Shown piece by piece: positions 51,394-59,455 of a stretch of 64,000 nucleotides of DNA (positions are counted from its first letter, which is position 1; the number at the start of each line of letters is the position of its first letter). The notes under the pieces were generated by a model. That model did no database searches and was not told the DNA's origin. It saw only the letters and a program-made list of their open reading frames with translations. Source of the stretch: Alcaligenes parafaecalis (GTDB lineage: Bacteria; Pseudomonadota; Gammaproteobacteria; Burkholderiales; Burkholderiaceae_B); contig NZ_JAPKNA010000003.1 of assembly GCF_026344135.1 (NCBI RefSeq), positions 310,001-374,000 of the forward strand, read 5' to 3'. The translations under genes were made by a program, and so were the position numbers.

Positions 51394-53236
51394 TTGCCTG
51401 CGTCATTTCTTTTAGCCGCCGATGCAAGGTGCTGCGATGCAGCCCCAAGGCACGCGCCGCTTGTGAAATATTCCCTTGATGCTGTTCCAGGGCCTGCTGT
51501 ACGGCCGCATATTCCTGTTCTTTTAGAGTTTTTGGCTTGGGGGCGGCAGGAAAGCTTGCCTGTTTCACGATGATATTGCTGGCTTCTAGAGCCGGGGCAG
51601 GTAGTGGAGCAGGATGCTCGGCACCCAAACATGGCAGGGCAGGCAGGTCTTGCGCCAGCCAGAGTCTCCCTGGATAGTCCTGCACAATAATTTGCAGCAG
51701 CACTGATCGTAGCTGGCGGTAGTTACCCGGCCAGTCGTACTCCTGTAGTGTGAGCAGAGCCTCCGGGTGTAATTGAGGAGCGGCCTGACCCTGAGCCAGC
51801 ACTGCCAGCTCTTGGGAAATATAGTCGCCCAAATCGCTGCGCTCTCGCAGGCTGGGCACCTTGCAGATGTAATCTTGCAGCCGGAAATACAGGTCGGCGC
51901 GGAAACGCCCATCGCGCACCAGAGTCTCCAAGGGTTGATGGCTGGCGCTGATTAGCTGGAAATCCAGTCTGTGCGTACGCTCCGAGCCCAGCGCTTGAAC
52001 CTCGCGCTCCTGCAGAACTCGTAGCAGGCGGCTTTGCAGGCCCACCGGCATGTCGCCAATCTCATCCAGAAATAGCACACCACCATGAGCCTGACGCAAT
52101 TTGCCGGCATAGCCCTGACGACGGGCCCCGGTAAAGGCACCGGCCTCATAACCAAATAGTTCGGCTTCAATCAATGTTTCGGGCAGGGCAGCGCAGTTAA
52201 TGGCCACAAAAGGGCCGGACTGGGCCTTGTTACGGCGATGCAGCTCCCGCGCCATACGTTCCTTTCCCGAGCCGCTGGGGCCGCTTAGCAAAATAGACAA
52301 GCCCATTTGCATGGCTCGCAAGGCGGGCTCCAGCACATTTTCCTGTTGAGGCGAGAGTTGCGGGGTATCCGCAGTCTCGGTTTGAGTTCGCGCTTGAGTC
52401 TGAACGCTGCGGGCAGGCCCTTGAGATTTAGTTGCCGTACTCAGGTGCAGCGTTGTCGGTCTATTCGTATTCTTGGCCTGCTCCAATACTGCATTCAGAT
52501 CCTGGCCTGGTAGTTCCTGCCAATCGTGTCGCAATAAATGGGCTGCCAGCTCATCGGCAGCCACAATCATGTCATCTTCCAGAACAAGACGACCGCTAAA
52601 AGCGCTATTGAGCAGGCCGGGGTCGGTGTGCAGATGCAGCAGACGACGCGTAGGTGTGCACAGCGATTCCAGCATCTGACGGCTGATCTGACGAGCGTAT
52701 AGCTGTGCCAAGTCCAGCGCGTAGTGGTGCTCCAGTTCCGACGGCCCGGAAATATCCAGCACCCCAATAATCTGACCGTACGGGTCATAAATGGGGGCGG
52801 CGTGGCAGCTCAAAATCCGATTGTCTGGCAGATAGTGCTGGCTACCGTGAATCTTGATGGGCTGCGCGCAAACAAGGGCGGTACCAATTGCATTCGTACC
52901 GCGATGATTCTCCGCCCAACTGACGCCAGCTCGTAAGGCTACCTGCTCAGCCCGCTGTAAAAAATGCGGGTCGCCCGCCTGTTGCAACACCGTGCCTTGT
53001 GCGTCGCATAGTAAAACCAGACTGCGATGCGGGTGTACCAGCGCCGCCAGATCCTGCACCGCCGCAGAGGAGTGGTGCATCAAGTGGTGCTGCTGTTCCA
53101 GTAACTGTCGCAGTGCACCCTGGCTCATGTCGCGGGGTGCGGCACTTAACTCCGACTCCATCGTCTGACAGCGCTCCCAGGACTGACGCCACATGGTTTC
53201 GTTGGTTTGCGGGCAAAACGAAGGTAGAGAAGTCAT
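51344..53236 (-). CDS. Sigma-54-dependent transcriptional activator, AcoR-like
   Basis: A 630-residue enhancer-binding protein. It has an N-terminal GAF-type sensor domain (about 45-200, WAENHRGTNAIGTAL), a central AAA+ domain (about 300-520) with Walker A GPSGSGKERMARELH, the sigma-54-contacting GAFTGA loop and FLDEIGDMP, and a C-terminal Fis helix-turn-helix (about 575-615, NISQAARALGLHRSTLHRRLKEM). The start at 53236 has GGAG seven bases upstream. It is divergent from an aldehyde dehydrogenase whose promoter is sigma-54 type. The dyads between them are its probable sites. AcoR relatives respond to acetoin, ethanol or other alcohols. Confidence 0.92.
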   Translation of the reverse strand: MTSLPSFCPQTNETMWRQSWERCQTMESELSAAPRDMSQGALRQLLEQQHHLMHHSSAAVQDLAALVHPHRSLVLLCDAQGTVLQQAGDPHFLQRAEQVALRAGVSWAENHRGTNAIGTALVCAQPIKIHGSQHYLPDNRILSCHAAPIYDPYGQIIGVLDISGPSELEHHYALDLAQLYARQISRQMLESLCTPTRRLLHLHTDPGLLNSAFSGRLVLEDDMIVAADELAAHLLRHDWQELPGQDLNAVLEQAKNTNRPTTLHLSTATKSQGPARSVQTQARTQTETADTPQLSPQQENVLEPALRAMQMGLSILLSGPSGSGKERMARELHRRNKAQSGPFVAINCAALPETLIEAELFGYEAGAFTGARRQGYAGKLRQAHGGVLFLDEIGDMPVGLQSRLLRVLQEREVQALGSERTHRLDFQLISASHQPLETLVRDGRFRADLYFRLQDYICKVPSLRERSDLGDYISQELAVLAQGQAAPQLHPEALLTLQEYDWPGNYRQLRSVLLQIIVQDYPGRLWLAQDLPALPCLGAEHPAPLPAPALEASNIIVKQASFPAAPKPKTLKEQEYAAVQQALEQHQGNISQAARALGLHRSTLHRRLKEMTQAITAGDHHPESQESAWQ

Positions 53237-53255
53237 GAGTGTGCTCCGGGAGGGG

Positions 53256-53272
53256 TGTCGCATTCTGCGACA
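53256..53272. promoter_or_regulatory. Palindromic activator site 1
   Basis: TGTCGCA-TTC-TGCGACA, a perfect 7-bp dyad 105 bases upstream of the -24 element. It is a candidate upstream activating sequence for the AcoR-like protein. Confidence 0.7.
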
Positions 53273-53284
53273 GTGCTCGCGTTT

Positions 53285-53303
53285 TGCGACAGTAGCTGTC
53301 GCA
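53285..53303. promoter_or_regulatory. Palindromic activator site 2
   Basis: TGCGACA-GTAGC-TGTCGCA, the same half-sites in the reverse order, followed by a third half-site TGCGAC at 53307-53312. Confidence 0.7.
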
Positions 53304-53376
53304 GACTGCGACTGGAGGTCGTTCCATTATGGAGGCGGGCAAGCCCAGGAGCGAGTCGGGACAATCGCTACTTAGT

Positions 53377-53393
53377 TTGGCACGTTATTTGCT
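53377..53393 (+). promoter_or_regulatory. Sigma-54 (-24/-12) promoter
   Basis: TTGGCACGTTATTTGCT agrees with the YTGGCACG-N4-TTGCW consensus at every specified position. It lies about 86 bases before the aldehyde dehydrogenase ATG. Confidence 0.9.
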
Positions 53394-53478
53394 TTAGTTA
53401 AAACAGGATAAAGGCACCCCTAACCTTTCTCTGCGGTGCACGCCTTGTGACACTGAACTAAATCAATAAGGAGACATC

Positions 53479-55005
53479 ATGAATCTGTCCGATCTCAAAT
53501 CCATGGGCCTGGATCTGGAATTCCCCTTCAAGTCCCGTTACGACAACTACATTGGTGGACGTTGGGTGCCGCCGGTCGAAGGTGAGTATTTTGATAACGT
53601 CTCGCCCGTCACCGGGCAGGTGTTTTGCCAGGTAGCCCGCTCGGGTGCAGCGGATATTGACCTGGCTCTGGATGCTGCGCACAAGGTGCGACACCAGTGG
53701 GCCAATACCCCGCCTGCCGAACGCTCTGCCGTCTTGCTGCGCATTGCCGACCGCATCGAACAAAATCTGGAACGCCTGGCAGTTGCCGAAACCATCGACA
53801 ACGGTAAACCCATTCGTGAAACCCGTGCGGCTGACTTGCCCCTGGCGGTCGACCATTTCCGCTACTTTGCCGGTTGCCTGCGCGCACAAGAAGGCAGCAT
53901 TTCGGATGTGGACAGCACCACGGTCGCTTACCACTTCCACGAGCCTATCGGCGTCGTCGGCCAGATCATCCCCTGGAACTTCCCACTGCTGATGGCCGCC
54001 TGGAAACTGGCCCCCGCCCTGGCTGCCGGTTGCCCCATCGTCCTGAAACCCGCCGAGCAAACGCCCGCTTCCATCCTGCTGCTGATGGAAATCATCGGTG
54101 ACTTGCTGCCTGCTGGCGTACTGAACGTCGTCACCGGCTACGGTAAAGAAGCAGGCCATGCCTTGGCCAACTCCAAGCGTATCGCCAAAATCGCCTTCAC
54201 CGGCTCCACACCTGTCGGCCGAGAAATCCTGCACGCAGCGGCTGACCGCCTGATCCCCGCGACTGTCGAGCTGGGTGGCAAGAGCCCCAACATCTTCTTT
54301 GAAGACGTTATGCAGGCCGATGATGCTTTCTTGGACAAAGCCTTGGAAGGCTTGAGCATGTTCGCCCTGAACCAGGGAGAAGTTTGCACATGCCCATCGC
54401 GCATTTTGATTCAGGAGTCCATCTACGAACGCTTTATCGAGCGCGCCGTAGAGCGAGTCAAACGTATTCAGACCGGCAATCCGCTCAACGCCGGGACGAT
54501 GGTGGGTGCGCAGGTGTCCGAGAAACAGATGGAGCGCATCCTGGGCTACATCAATATCGGTCGGGAAGAGGGCGCACAAGCCCTGACCGGTGGTGAACGC
54601 AATCGTCTGGGCCAGGGTCTGGATAATGGCTACTACATCAGCCCCACCATGCTGCTGGGTAAAAACAGCATGCGTACCTTCCAGGAAGAAATCTTCGGAC
54701 CGGTGGCTGCTGTGACCACGTTCAAGGACGAAGAAGAAGCCATCGCCATCGCCAACGATACCGAGTTTGGTCTGGGTGCTGGCGTCTGGAGCCGCGACGG
54801 CTCGCGAGCCTACCGTGTAGGCCGTGGCGTTGAAGCTGGCCGCGTCTGGACCAACTGCTATCACCTGTATCCCGCTCACGCCGCTTTCGGTGGCTACAAG
54901 CAATCCGGCATCGGCCGCGAAACCCACAAGATGGCCCTCAATAACTACCAGCAAACCAAGTGCCTGCTGGTCAGCTACAGCCCGAACGCTCTGGGCTTCT
55001 TCTGA
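53479..55005 (+). CDS. NAD-dependent aldehyde dehydrogenase (AcoD/ExaC type)
   Basis: A 508-residue aldehyde dehydrogenase. It carries the cofactor motif PWNFPLLMAAWKLAPALAAG, FTGSTPVG, the general base E264 in ELGGKSPN and the nucleophile C303 in NQGEVCTCPSR. The GEVCTCPSR form is typical of the AldB/AcoD/ExaC acetaldehyde dehydrogenases linked to ethanol and acetoin catabolism. The substrate is therefore probably acetaldehyde or another short aldehyde. AAGGAG precedes the ATG. It is driven by the sigma-54 promoter at 53377 and followed by an alcohol dehydrogenase gene. Together they would oxidise an alcohol to the acid in two steps. Confidence 0.93.
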   Translation: MNLSDLKSMGLDLEFPFKSRYDNYIGGRWVPPVEGEYFDNVSPVTGQVFCQVARSGAADIDLALDAAHKVRHQWANTPPAERSAVLLRIADRIEQNLERLAVAETIDNGKPIRETRAADLPLAVDHFRYFAGCLRAQEGSISDVDSTTVAYHFHEPIGVVGQIIPWNFPLLMAAWKLAPALAAGCPIVLKPAEQTPASILLLMEIIGDLLPAGVLNVVTGYGKEAGHALANSKRIAKIAFTGSTPVGREILHAAADRLIPATVELGGKSPNIFFEDVMQADDAFLDKALEGLSMFALNQGEVCTCPSRILIQESIYERFIERAVERVKRIQTGNPLNAGTMVGAQVSEKQMERILGYINIGREEGAQALTGGERNRLGQGLDNGYYISPTMLLGKNSMRTFQEEIFGPVAAVTTFKDEEEAIAIANDTEFGLGAGVWSRDGSRAYRVGRGVEAGRVWTNCYHLYPAHAAFGGYKQSGIGRETHKMALNNYQQTKCLLVSYSPNALGFF

Positions 55006-55036
55006 TCTCTTGATCTATTCGTAGTGTTGTCAGACC

Positions 55037-55059
55037 TCCCCCCATGCAATATGGGGGGA
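55037..55059 (+). promoter_or_regulatory. Intercistronic hairpin
   Basis: Perfect 9-bp arms TCCCCCCAT/ATGGGGGGA with a 5-base loop, in the 135-base gap between the two dehydrogenase genes. It lacks a T-run. It is probably an mRNA-processing or stabilising element, or a partial terminator that lowers expression of the second gene. Confidence 0.5.
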
Positions 55060-55140
55060 TGCCCTTCTTGCGCGCTTTCGATGTGTTTATCCCAGAGGGC
55101 CGCAAGGAATCTCTTCGATCATCAATAAGGAATACGCACC

Positions 55141-56289
55141 ATGACAGTCTCGGAATTCTTTATCCCCTCGCACAATATTCTTGGCCCCGGCGCACTGGCC
55201 CAGGCCATGCCGATTGTCGGGAAAATGGGCTTCAAAAAAGCCTTGATCATTACCGATGCCGATCTGGCCAAACTAGGCATGGCCCAATTGGTAGCCGAGA
55301 AGCTGACTGCACAGGGCATCAATACCGCGATTTTTGACAAGGTGCAGCCCAATCCCACCGTAGGTAACGTCAATGCGGGGCTGGACGCCTTGAAAGCACA
55401 TGGCGCAGACCTGATCGTGTCCCTGGGCGGCGGTTCGTCGCATGACTGTGCCAAAGGCGTCGCCCTGGTCGCCAGTAACGGCGGCAAGATTGCAGACTAC
55501 GAAGGCGTAGATAAGTCCGCCAAGCCGCAACTGCCACTGCTGGCTATCAACACCACCGCAGGCACCGCGTCGGAAATGACACGCTTCACCATCATTACTG
55601 ATGAAACCCGTCATGTAAAAATGGCAATTATCGACCGCCACATCACACCCTTCCTGTCAGTGAACGATTCCGACCTGATGGAAGGTATGCCCGCATCCTT
55701 AACCGCTGCCACCGGCATGGATGCACTGACCCATGCTGTCGAGGCTTACGTGTCCACAATCGCCACCCCCATCACCGACGCCTGTGCGGTGAAAGTGGTA
55801 GAGCTGGTCGCCAAATACCTGCCTGTTGCTGTGCGCGAGCCGCATAACAAGAAAGCTCGTGAACAAATGGCCTATGCGCAGTTTCTGGCAGGGATGGCGT
55901 TCAATAATGCGTCGCTGGGTTATGTGCATGCAATGGCGCACCAGCTAGGCGGTTTCTACGACCTGCCGCATGGCGTCTGTAATGCTCTGCTGCTGCCGCA
56001 TGTGCAAGCTTTCAATATGCAGGTGGCGGGGGAACGTTTGAATGAAATCGGCAAGCTGCTATCCGATAACAATGCCGATCTGAAAGGCCTGGATGTTATC
56101 GCGGCGATTAAAAAGCTGGCGGATATTGTGGGGATTCCGAAGTCGCTGGAAGAGTTGGGTGTGAAGCGGGAGGATTTTTCGGTTCTGGCAGATAACGCGC
56201 TCAAGGATGTCTGCGGTGCGACTAATCCGATTCAGACGGATAAGAAGACGATTATGGGGATCTTTGAGGAGGCGTTTGGGGTGAGGTAA
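55141..56289 (+). CDS. Iron-containing alcohol dehydrogenase (Mdh/ErcA-like group III)
   Basis: A 382-residue NAD-dependent alcohol dehydrogenase. It has the nucleotide-binding GGGSSHDCAKG (about 97-107), TTAGTASEMTRFTII, and the metal-binding cluster GMDALTHAVEAYVS with HAMAHQLGGFYDLPHGVCNALLLPHV. These supply the Asp and three His ligands of group III enzymes. Relatives oxidise methanol, ethanol, 1-propanol or other primary alcohols. It is the second gene of the sigma-54 unit, after the aldehyde dehydrogenase. AATAAGGA lies before the ATG. A terminator follows. Confidence 0.93.
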   Translation: MTVSEFFIPSHNILGPGALAQAMPIVGKMGFKKALIITDADLAKLGMAQLVAEKLTAQGINTAIFDKVQPNPTVGNVNAGLDALKAHGADLIVSLGGGSSHDCAKGVALVASNGGKIADYEGVDKSAKPQLPLLAINTTAGTASEMTRFTIITDETRHVKMAIIDRHITPFLSVNDSDLMEGMPASLTAATGMDALTHAVEAYVSTIATPITDACAVKVVELVAKYLPVAVREPHNKKAREQMAYAQFLAGMAFNNASLGYVHAMAHQLGGFYDLPHGVCNALLLPHVQAFNMQVAGERLNEIGKLLSDNNADLKGLDVIAAIKKLADIVGIPKSLEELGVKREDFSVLADNALKDVCGATNPIQTDKKTIMGIFEEAFGVR

Positions 56290-56297
56290 CGTTAGGG

Positions 56298-56326
56298 AGG
56301 AAGAGTTGAAAGCTCTTCCTTTTTGG
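56298..56326 (+). terminator. Rho-independent terminator after the alcohol dehydrogenase
   Basis: Eight-bp arms AGGAAGAG/CTCTTCCT with a 7-base loop, then TTTT. Confidence 0.8.
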
Positions 56327-56356
56327 TTGTTGGATGAGGAGGCTAGTAGGATAAGT

Positions 56357-56386
56357 AATGACCGATTTTGACCAAGAGCGGACATT
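56357..56386. repeat. Imperfect palindrome at the left flank of the AIPR segment
   Basis: AATGACCG (56357-56364) and CGGACATT (56379-56386), inverted with one mismatch, enclosing 14 bases. The context resembles short palindromic intergenic repeats seen in many proteobacteria. Only one copy was noticed here. Confidence 0.35.
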
Positions 56387-56404
56387 CAGCGTAGCCTGAC
56401 AGAG

Positions 56405-56419
56405 CGCCTAGTTATACGC
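56405..56419. repeat. Left boundary motif of the AIPR segment
   Basis: CGCCTAGTTATACGC. Its complement, GCGTATAAC followed by TAGGCG, resembles the motif on the other side of the AIPR gene at 58247-58267 in inverted orientation. Confidence 0.35.
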
Positions 56420-56454
56420 TACTACAAATTCAGTACTTCATATACAGTCAATCA

Positions 56455-58182
56455 CTACAAGGTTTTTGGGAAAAATCTACTGCTAAACTCATCTACTACA
56501 CTCTCAGCTCTTAAGTAGTCTCGAATTTTTTCACGAGTAGTTATGCCAGCCTCAGATATCATTTTCTCAAGGTGGGCAGCAACCTCTTCGACTAGCACCG
56601 AAAACTCTTCATTATCATTCAAAACAGCGATCACTGCGTCCCGGACTTTTTTTTGTGATTTAGGTGTTGCATCTAATATATCAGGTGTTCTCCAATTCAT
56701 TCGAAATAAAGAATATAAGGCATAGAACCTATAAATAACTCGAGACCTGTCTATCTTTGCTGTACGTACCAGGAAGTCAAACTTATATAGAGCTAGAGCA
56801 GCCGCATGGTAGAGCTCAACATTATGACCTTCTGCAAATATTCGATCCGAAAATTCACTTCGAATCCCCCTGTGATCTCGCGCCGCCCGATGCGGTTGAT
56901 GGAAAAACATTGCTGCAGCAGCCTTCATTAGATCCGAAGGCTTAAAGATGCGCGTACGTTCAATTGATATTTCTCGATATTGATTATCGCGTCTTTCTAT
57001 AAATATTCTACTATCACTAACTTGAGAGGCGCAATATTCTTCTAAATCTTTCATAAATGGTCGCATCGCCCAAAACTGATCCTCTTTAACTTCGTTTTGT
57101 CTATTAGTGCCGACTATGATGCTGGATATAAAGTCAATATCACTACAGCCGATTAAGCGTAATGGAACTGAGATGCCCTCGGCTTTTTCTCTAATGTGAG
57201 CCAATATGTTTGTGGTTTGGCATCCATTTACAATTTGATAATCCTCAATGGTAAAGGTATCACTTTTTCGATCTATGCTTTTTGAAACTACGGTTATCCC
57301 ATTGTTTTTGAAAACAAAAGAAGCATTATCGCCTGACTCTAGTTCTGCAATAATTCTTTTGTTTATTTCAGAATCTGGATTGAAATCCCTAACGTTATCG
57401 TAGAATAGTGACCTATTTATATGGCGAACCCCTTCTTGATCAGGGTCACCAAGTGATATCTCTAGGATCTCAGATGCAGAAACATACCCTATATATGCCT
57501 CGTCAACCTTCTCGTGAGTTGGCATTGTTATTGCTTTTGGGAAATTTATTTTTGCAGATGATGAGTTGGTCGCCGATCTAAAACCATTCTGAATTATTTT
57601 TGCACCTATGCATTCTATGTGGATTTCTTCAAATATATTTAACTCGGAAAATCGATCTTCGTTATCATCAAGAAGTTTTTGAATAACGTCAGAAACTTGC
57701 CCGGATCCTGTAGTGCAATAGAAGCATCTCAGTGAGGGGCTGTTTTTAGCTGCCACTTCATATATCTTGTCTTTTACTTCTATTAGGTTTTCTAATTGTG
57801 TTCCAATTATAAGTTTTTGGCTGGTAAAGAAGTCATATACCGCATCCAAAAATTTTGAAATATCACCATAATCTAATTTTCCCGATGTTTTTGACTGATA
57901 AAAACGGAATTCTGAGGTGTGATTTTTTCCAACAGATAGGATGTCTTCAGCCTCATCTACATCAGTGCAAAGCGTCCCTTGAATGGAAATGGCAACGCCA
58001 TCTATGCCAAATTCATCCCCCTTTAAATGAGCTCTAAAGGGATCAATGTTTTCTCCGAGAACGCCATTTTCCAATGAAAAAATTGACATAACCTCGAAGA
58101 AATCTGACTCACTATAGGTTTCATTGGGGTTCATTTTAATAAATGTACCTAATTGAGCCTTAACAATAGGATTCATTGTCAC
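56455..58182 (-). CDS. AIPR family protein (abortive-infection phage-resistance domain)
   Basis: A protein of about 575 residues. The central region (about 245-400) matches the AIPR domain: RSLFYDNVRDFNPDSEINKRI, ASFVFKNNGITVVSKS, then DYQIVNGCQTTNILAHI and VGTNRQNEVKEDQFWA. The N-terminal 150 residues include a DGVAISIQG segment and FRFYQSKTSGKLDYGDISKFLDAVYDF, which recalls a restriction-endonuclease-like fold, though the active site is not certain. Family members are linked to phage exclusion. The gene is strikingly AT-rich (one 60-base line is 30% GC) with codons unlike its neighbours, which indicates transfer. Start is GTG 58182 (AAGGA six bases before) or ATG 58176. Confidence 0.82.
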   Translation of the reverse strand: MTMNPIVKAQLGTFIKMNPNETYSESDFFEVMSIFSLENGVLGENIDPFRAHLKGDEFGIDGVAISIQGTLCTDVDEAEDILSVGKNHTSEFRFYQSKTSGKLDYGDISKFLDAVYDFFTSQKLIIGTQLENLIEVKDKIYEVAAKNSPSLRCFYCTTGSGQVSDVIQKLLDDNEDRFSELNIFEEIHIECIGAKIIQNGFRSATNSSSAKINFPKAITMPTHEKVDEAYIGYVSASEILEISLGDPDQEGVRHINRSLFYDNVRDFNPDSEINKRIIAELESGDNASFVFKNNGITVVSKSIDRKSDTFTIEDYQIVNGCQTTNILAHIREKAEGISVPLRLIGCSDIDFISSIIVGTNRQNEVKEDQFWAMRPFMKDLEEYCASQVSDSRIFIERRDNQYREISIERTRIFKPSDLMKAAAAMFFHQPHRAARDHRGIRSEFSDRIFAEGHNVELYHAAALALYKFDFLVRTAKIDRSRVIYRFYALYSLFRMNWRTPDILDATPKSQKKVRDAVIAVLNDNEEFSVLVEEVAAHLEKMISEAGITTREKIRDYLRAESVVDEFSSRFFPKTL

Positions 58183-58613
58183 TTCATTTCCTTTTTTTTA
58201 AATTTAATCAAAGCTAGACTGTAAAATAAAAAACCAAGGTGTCTATCGCATAACAGATTGTTAGGCGGCGCGTCCCATTATTGGAAAAACCTGTTGGCGG
58301 TTTTTTTGAAAATGCAGTCTGACAGATTCTCAACCTTATGTCTCATTGGGGTTTTGGTTTATATTTGGTCATGTAGTTAAAATCCGTACGACTGTTGAAT
58401 TTTTCGAACTTCAGCTTTGGGTCAAAAGCCATCGTTCATGGCTAATTTCTGTCAATCTCTAGTGGATGTGGCAAGTGAACTATGGCAGAGAGAACGAATA
58501 TATATATTAAATTCTGATAAAATTAGCTTACATTTTAGGGGTGTGAGTGGGGAAATCAGTTATTAGAGGATCGTGGAAGATCTTAAGGTTTTCGCATTAA
58601 TCAGATTAATAAC
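58183..58613. other. AT-rich intergenic region upstream of the AIPR gene
   Basis: About 430 bases without a gene, sharing the low GC of the AIPR gene. It contains the inverted motif at 58247-58267, an A5CC/GGT5-type weak hairpin near 58286-58308 and an ATATATAT tract near 58498. It probably belongs to the same acquired segment. Confidence 0.5.
58247..58267. repeat. Right boundary motif of the AIPR segment
   Basis: Imperfect inverted repeat CGCATAACA/TGTTAGGCG (one mismatch, spacer GAT). On the minus strand it reads CGCCTAACA, like the outer half of an integron attC core. A related inverted motif lies at 56405-56419. Confidence 0.35.
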
Positions 58614-59450
58614 TCACCTCATCCCCGGCATAGCACAAGAATGCCCCCCATCCACCGGCAGACAAACCCCTGTAATAAACCCCGCTGCATCTGAAGCCAA
58701 AAACACCGCTGCATTCGCTATATCCCACGGTGTTCCCGTCCTCTTCATTGGCACCGCATTAGCCCGCTGCTCCTTGATATGTTCAATCGAATCGTACTGA
58801 GCCGCAATTTGCTGATAAACCAGTGGCGTATCAATCACCCCCGGTAAAATGGCATTCGCCCGTATTCCTTTATCAGCAAACTCCAATGCCGTAGCAACAG
58901 TAGCCTGATTCAGGGCAGCCTTAGAAGCGTAATAAGCGAAGTAAGAGTAGCCACTCCAACGGATTGAAGCCAGGGAAGATATATTAGTAATCACCCCCGA
59001 GCCTTGTTTAAGAAAGTGGGGTAATACTGCGCGGGTGGTTCGCAGAATAGATCCGACGTTAATATCCATGGTTTTTTGGAAGAGCGCATCGTCTATATCT
59101 AATGGTCCACCAGCGGGTGCTATGCCTACGTTGTTATGCAGGACGTCGATTTTTCCGAAATGTTCTATAGCTAACGCTACCGTTCGTTCTACTGTTTCGG
59201 TATCGCAAACATCTGCCTCCAACGCCAGCGCTTCTCCGCCTTTCCCAAGAATATGATCCGCGCTGCGTTTAGCCGCTGCCAGATCCTTATCCAAACAAAC
59301 CACCTGTGCTCCAGCCCTGGCATACGCCACCGCCGCCGCTTTCCCGTTATTCCAATCCTCTAAAGGCGCGCCCGCCCCAAAAACCAAGACTGTTCTGCCT
59401 TGCAAGCTTTGCGTGAAAACGGCGGAGTCGTGTTGCTGTGTCATAGCCAT
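58614..59450 (-). CDS. SDR family oxidoreductase
   Basis: A 278-residue short-chain dehydrogenase. The N-terminal cofactor region is somewhat unusual (VLVFGAGAPLEDWNNGKAAAVAYARAGAQVVCLD rather than a plain TGxxxGIG). It is followed by HNNVGIAPAGG, the catalytic serine in ITNISSLASIRWSGYSYFAYYASKAALNQ with YxxxK, and a C-terminal FITGVCLPVDGG. It should oxidise a secondary alcohol or reduce a keto group with NAD(P). The gene starts five bases after the TRAP permease stop on the same strand, so it probably acts on the compound that this transporter imports. Confidence 0.9.
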   Translation of the reverse strand: MAMTQQHDSAVFTQSLQGRTVLVFGAGAPLEDWNNGKAAAVAYARAGAQVVCLDKDLAAAKRSADHILGKGGEALALEADVCDTETVERTVALAIEHFGKIDVLHNNVGIAPAGGPLDIDDALFQKTMDINVGSILRTTRAVLPHFLKQGSGVITNISSLASIRWSGYSYFAYYASKAALNQATVATALEFADKGIRANAILPGVIDTPLVYQQIAAQYDSIEHIKEQRANAVPMKRTGTPWDIANAAVFLASDAAGFITGVCLPVDGGHSCAMPGMR

Positions 59451-59455
59451 ATCTC

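Noticed and set aside
56396..58326. CTGACAGA at 56396-56403 and 58319-58326 as a target-site duplication of the AIPR segment
   Set aside because: Eight bases, different distances from the inverted motifs, and no transposase; chance is a sufficient explanation.
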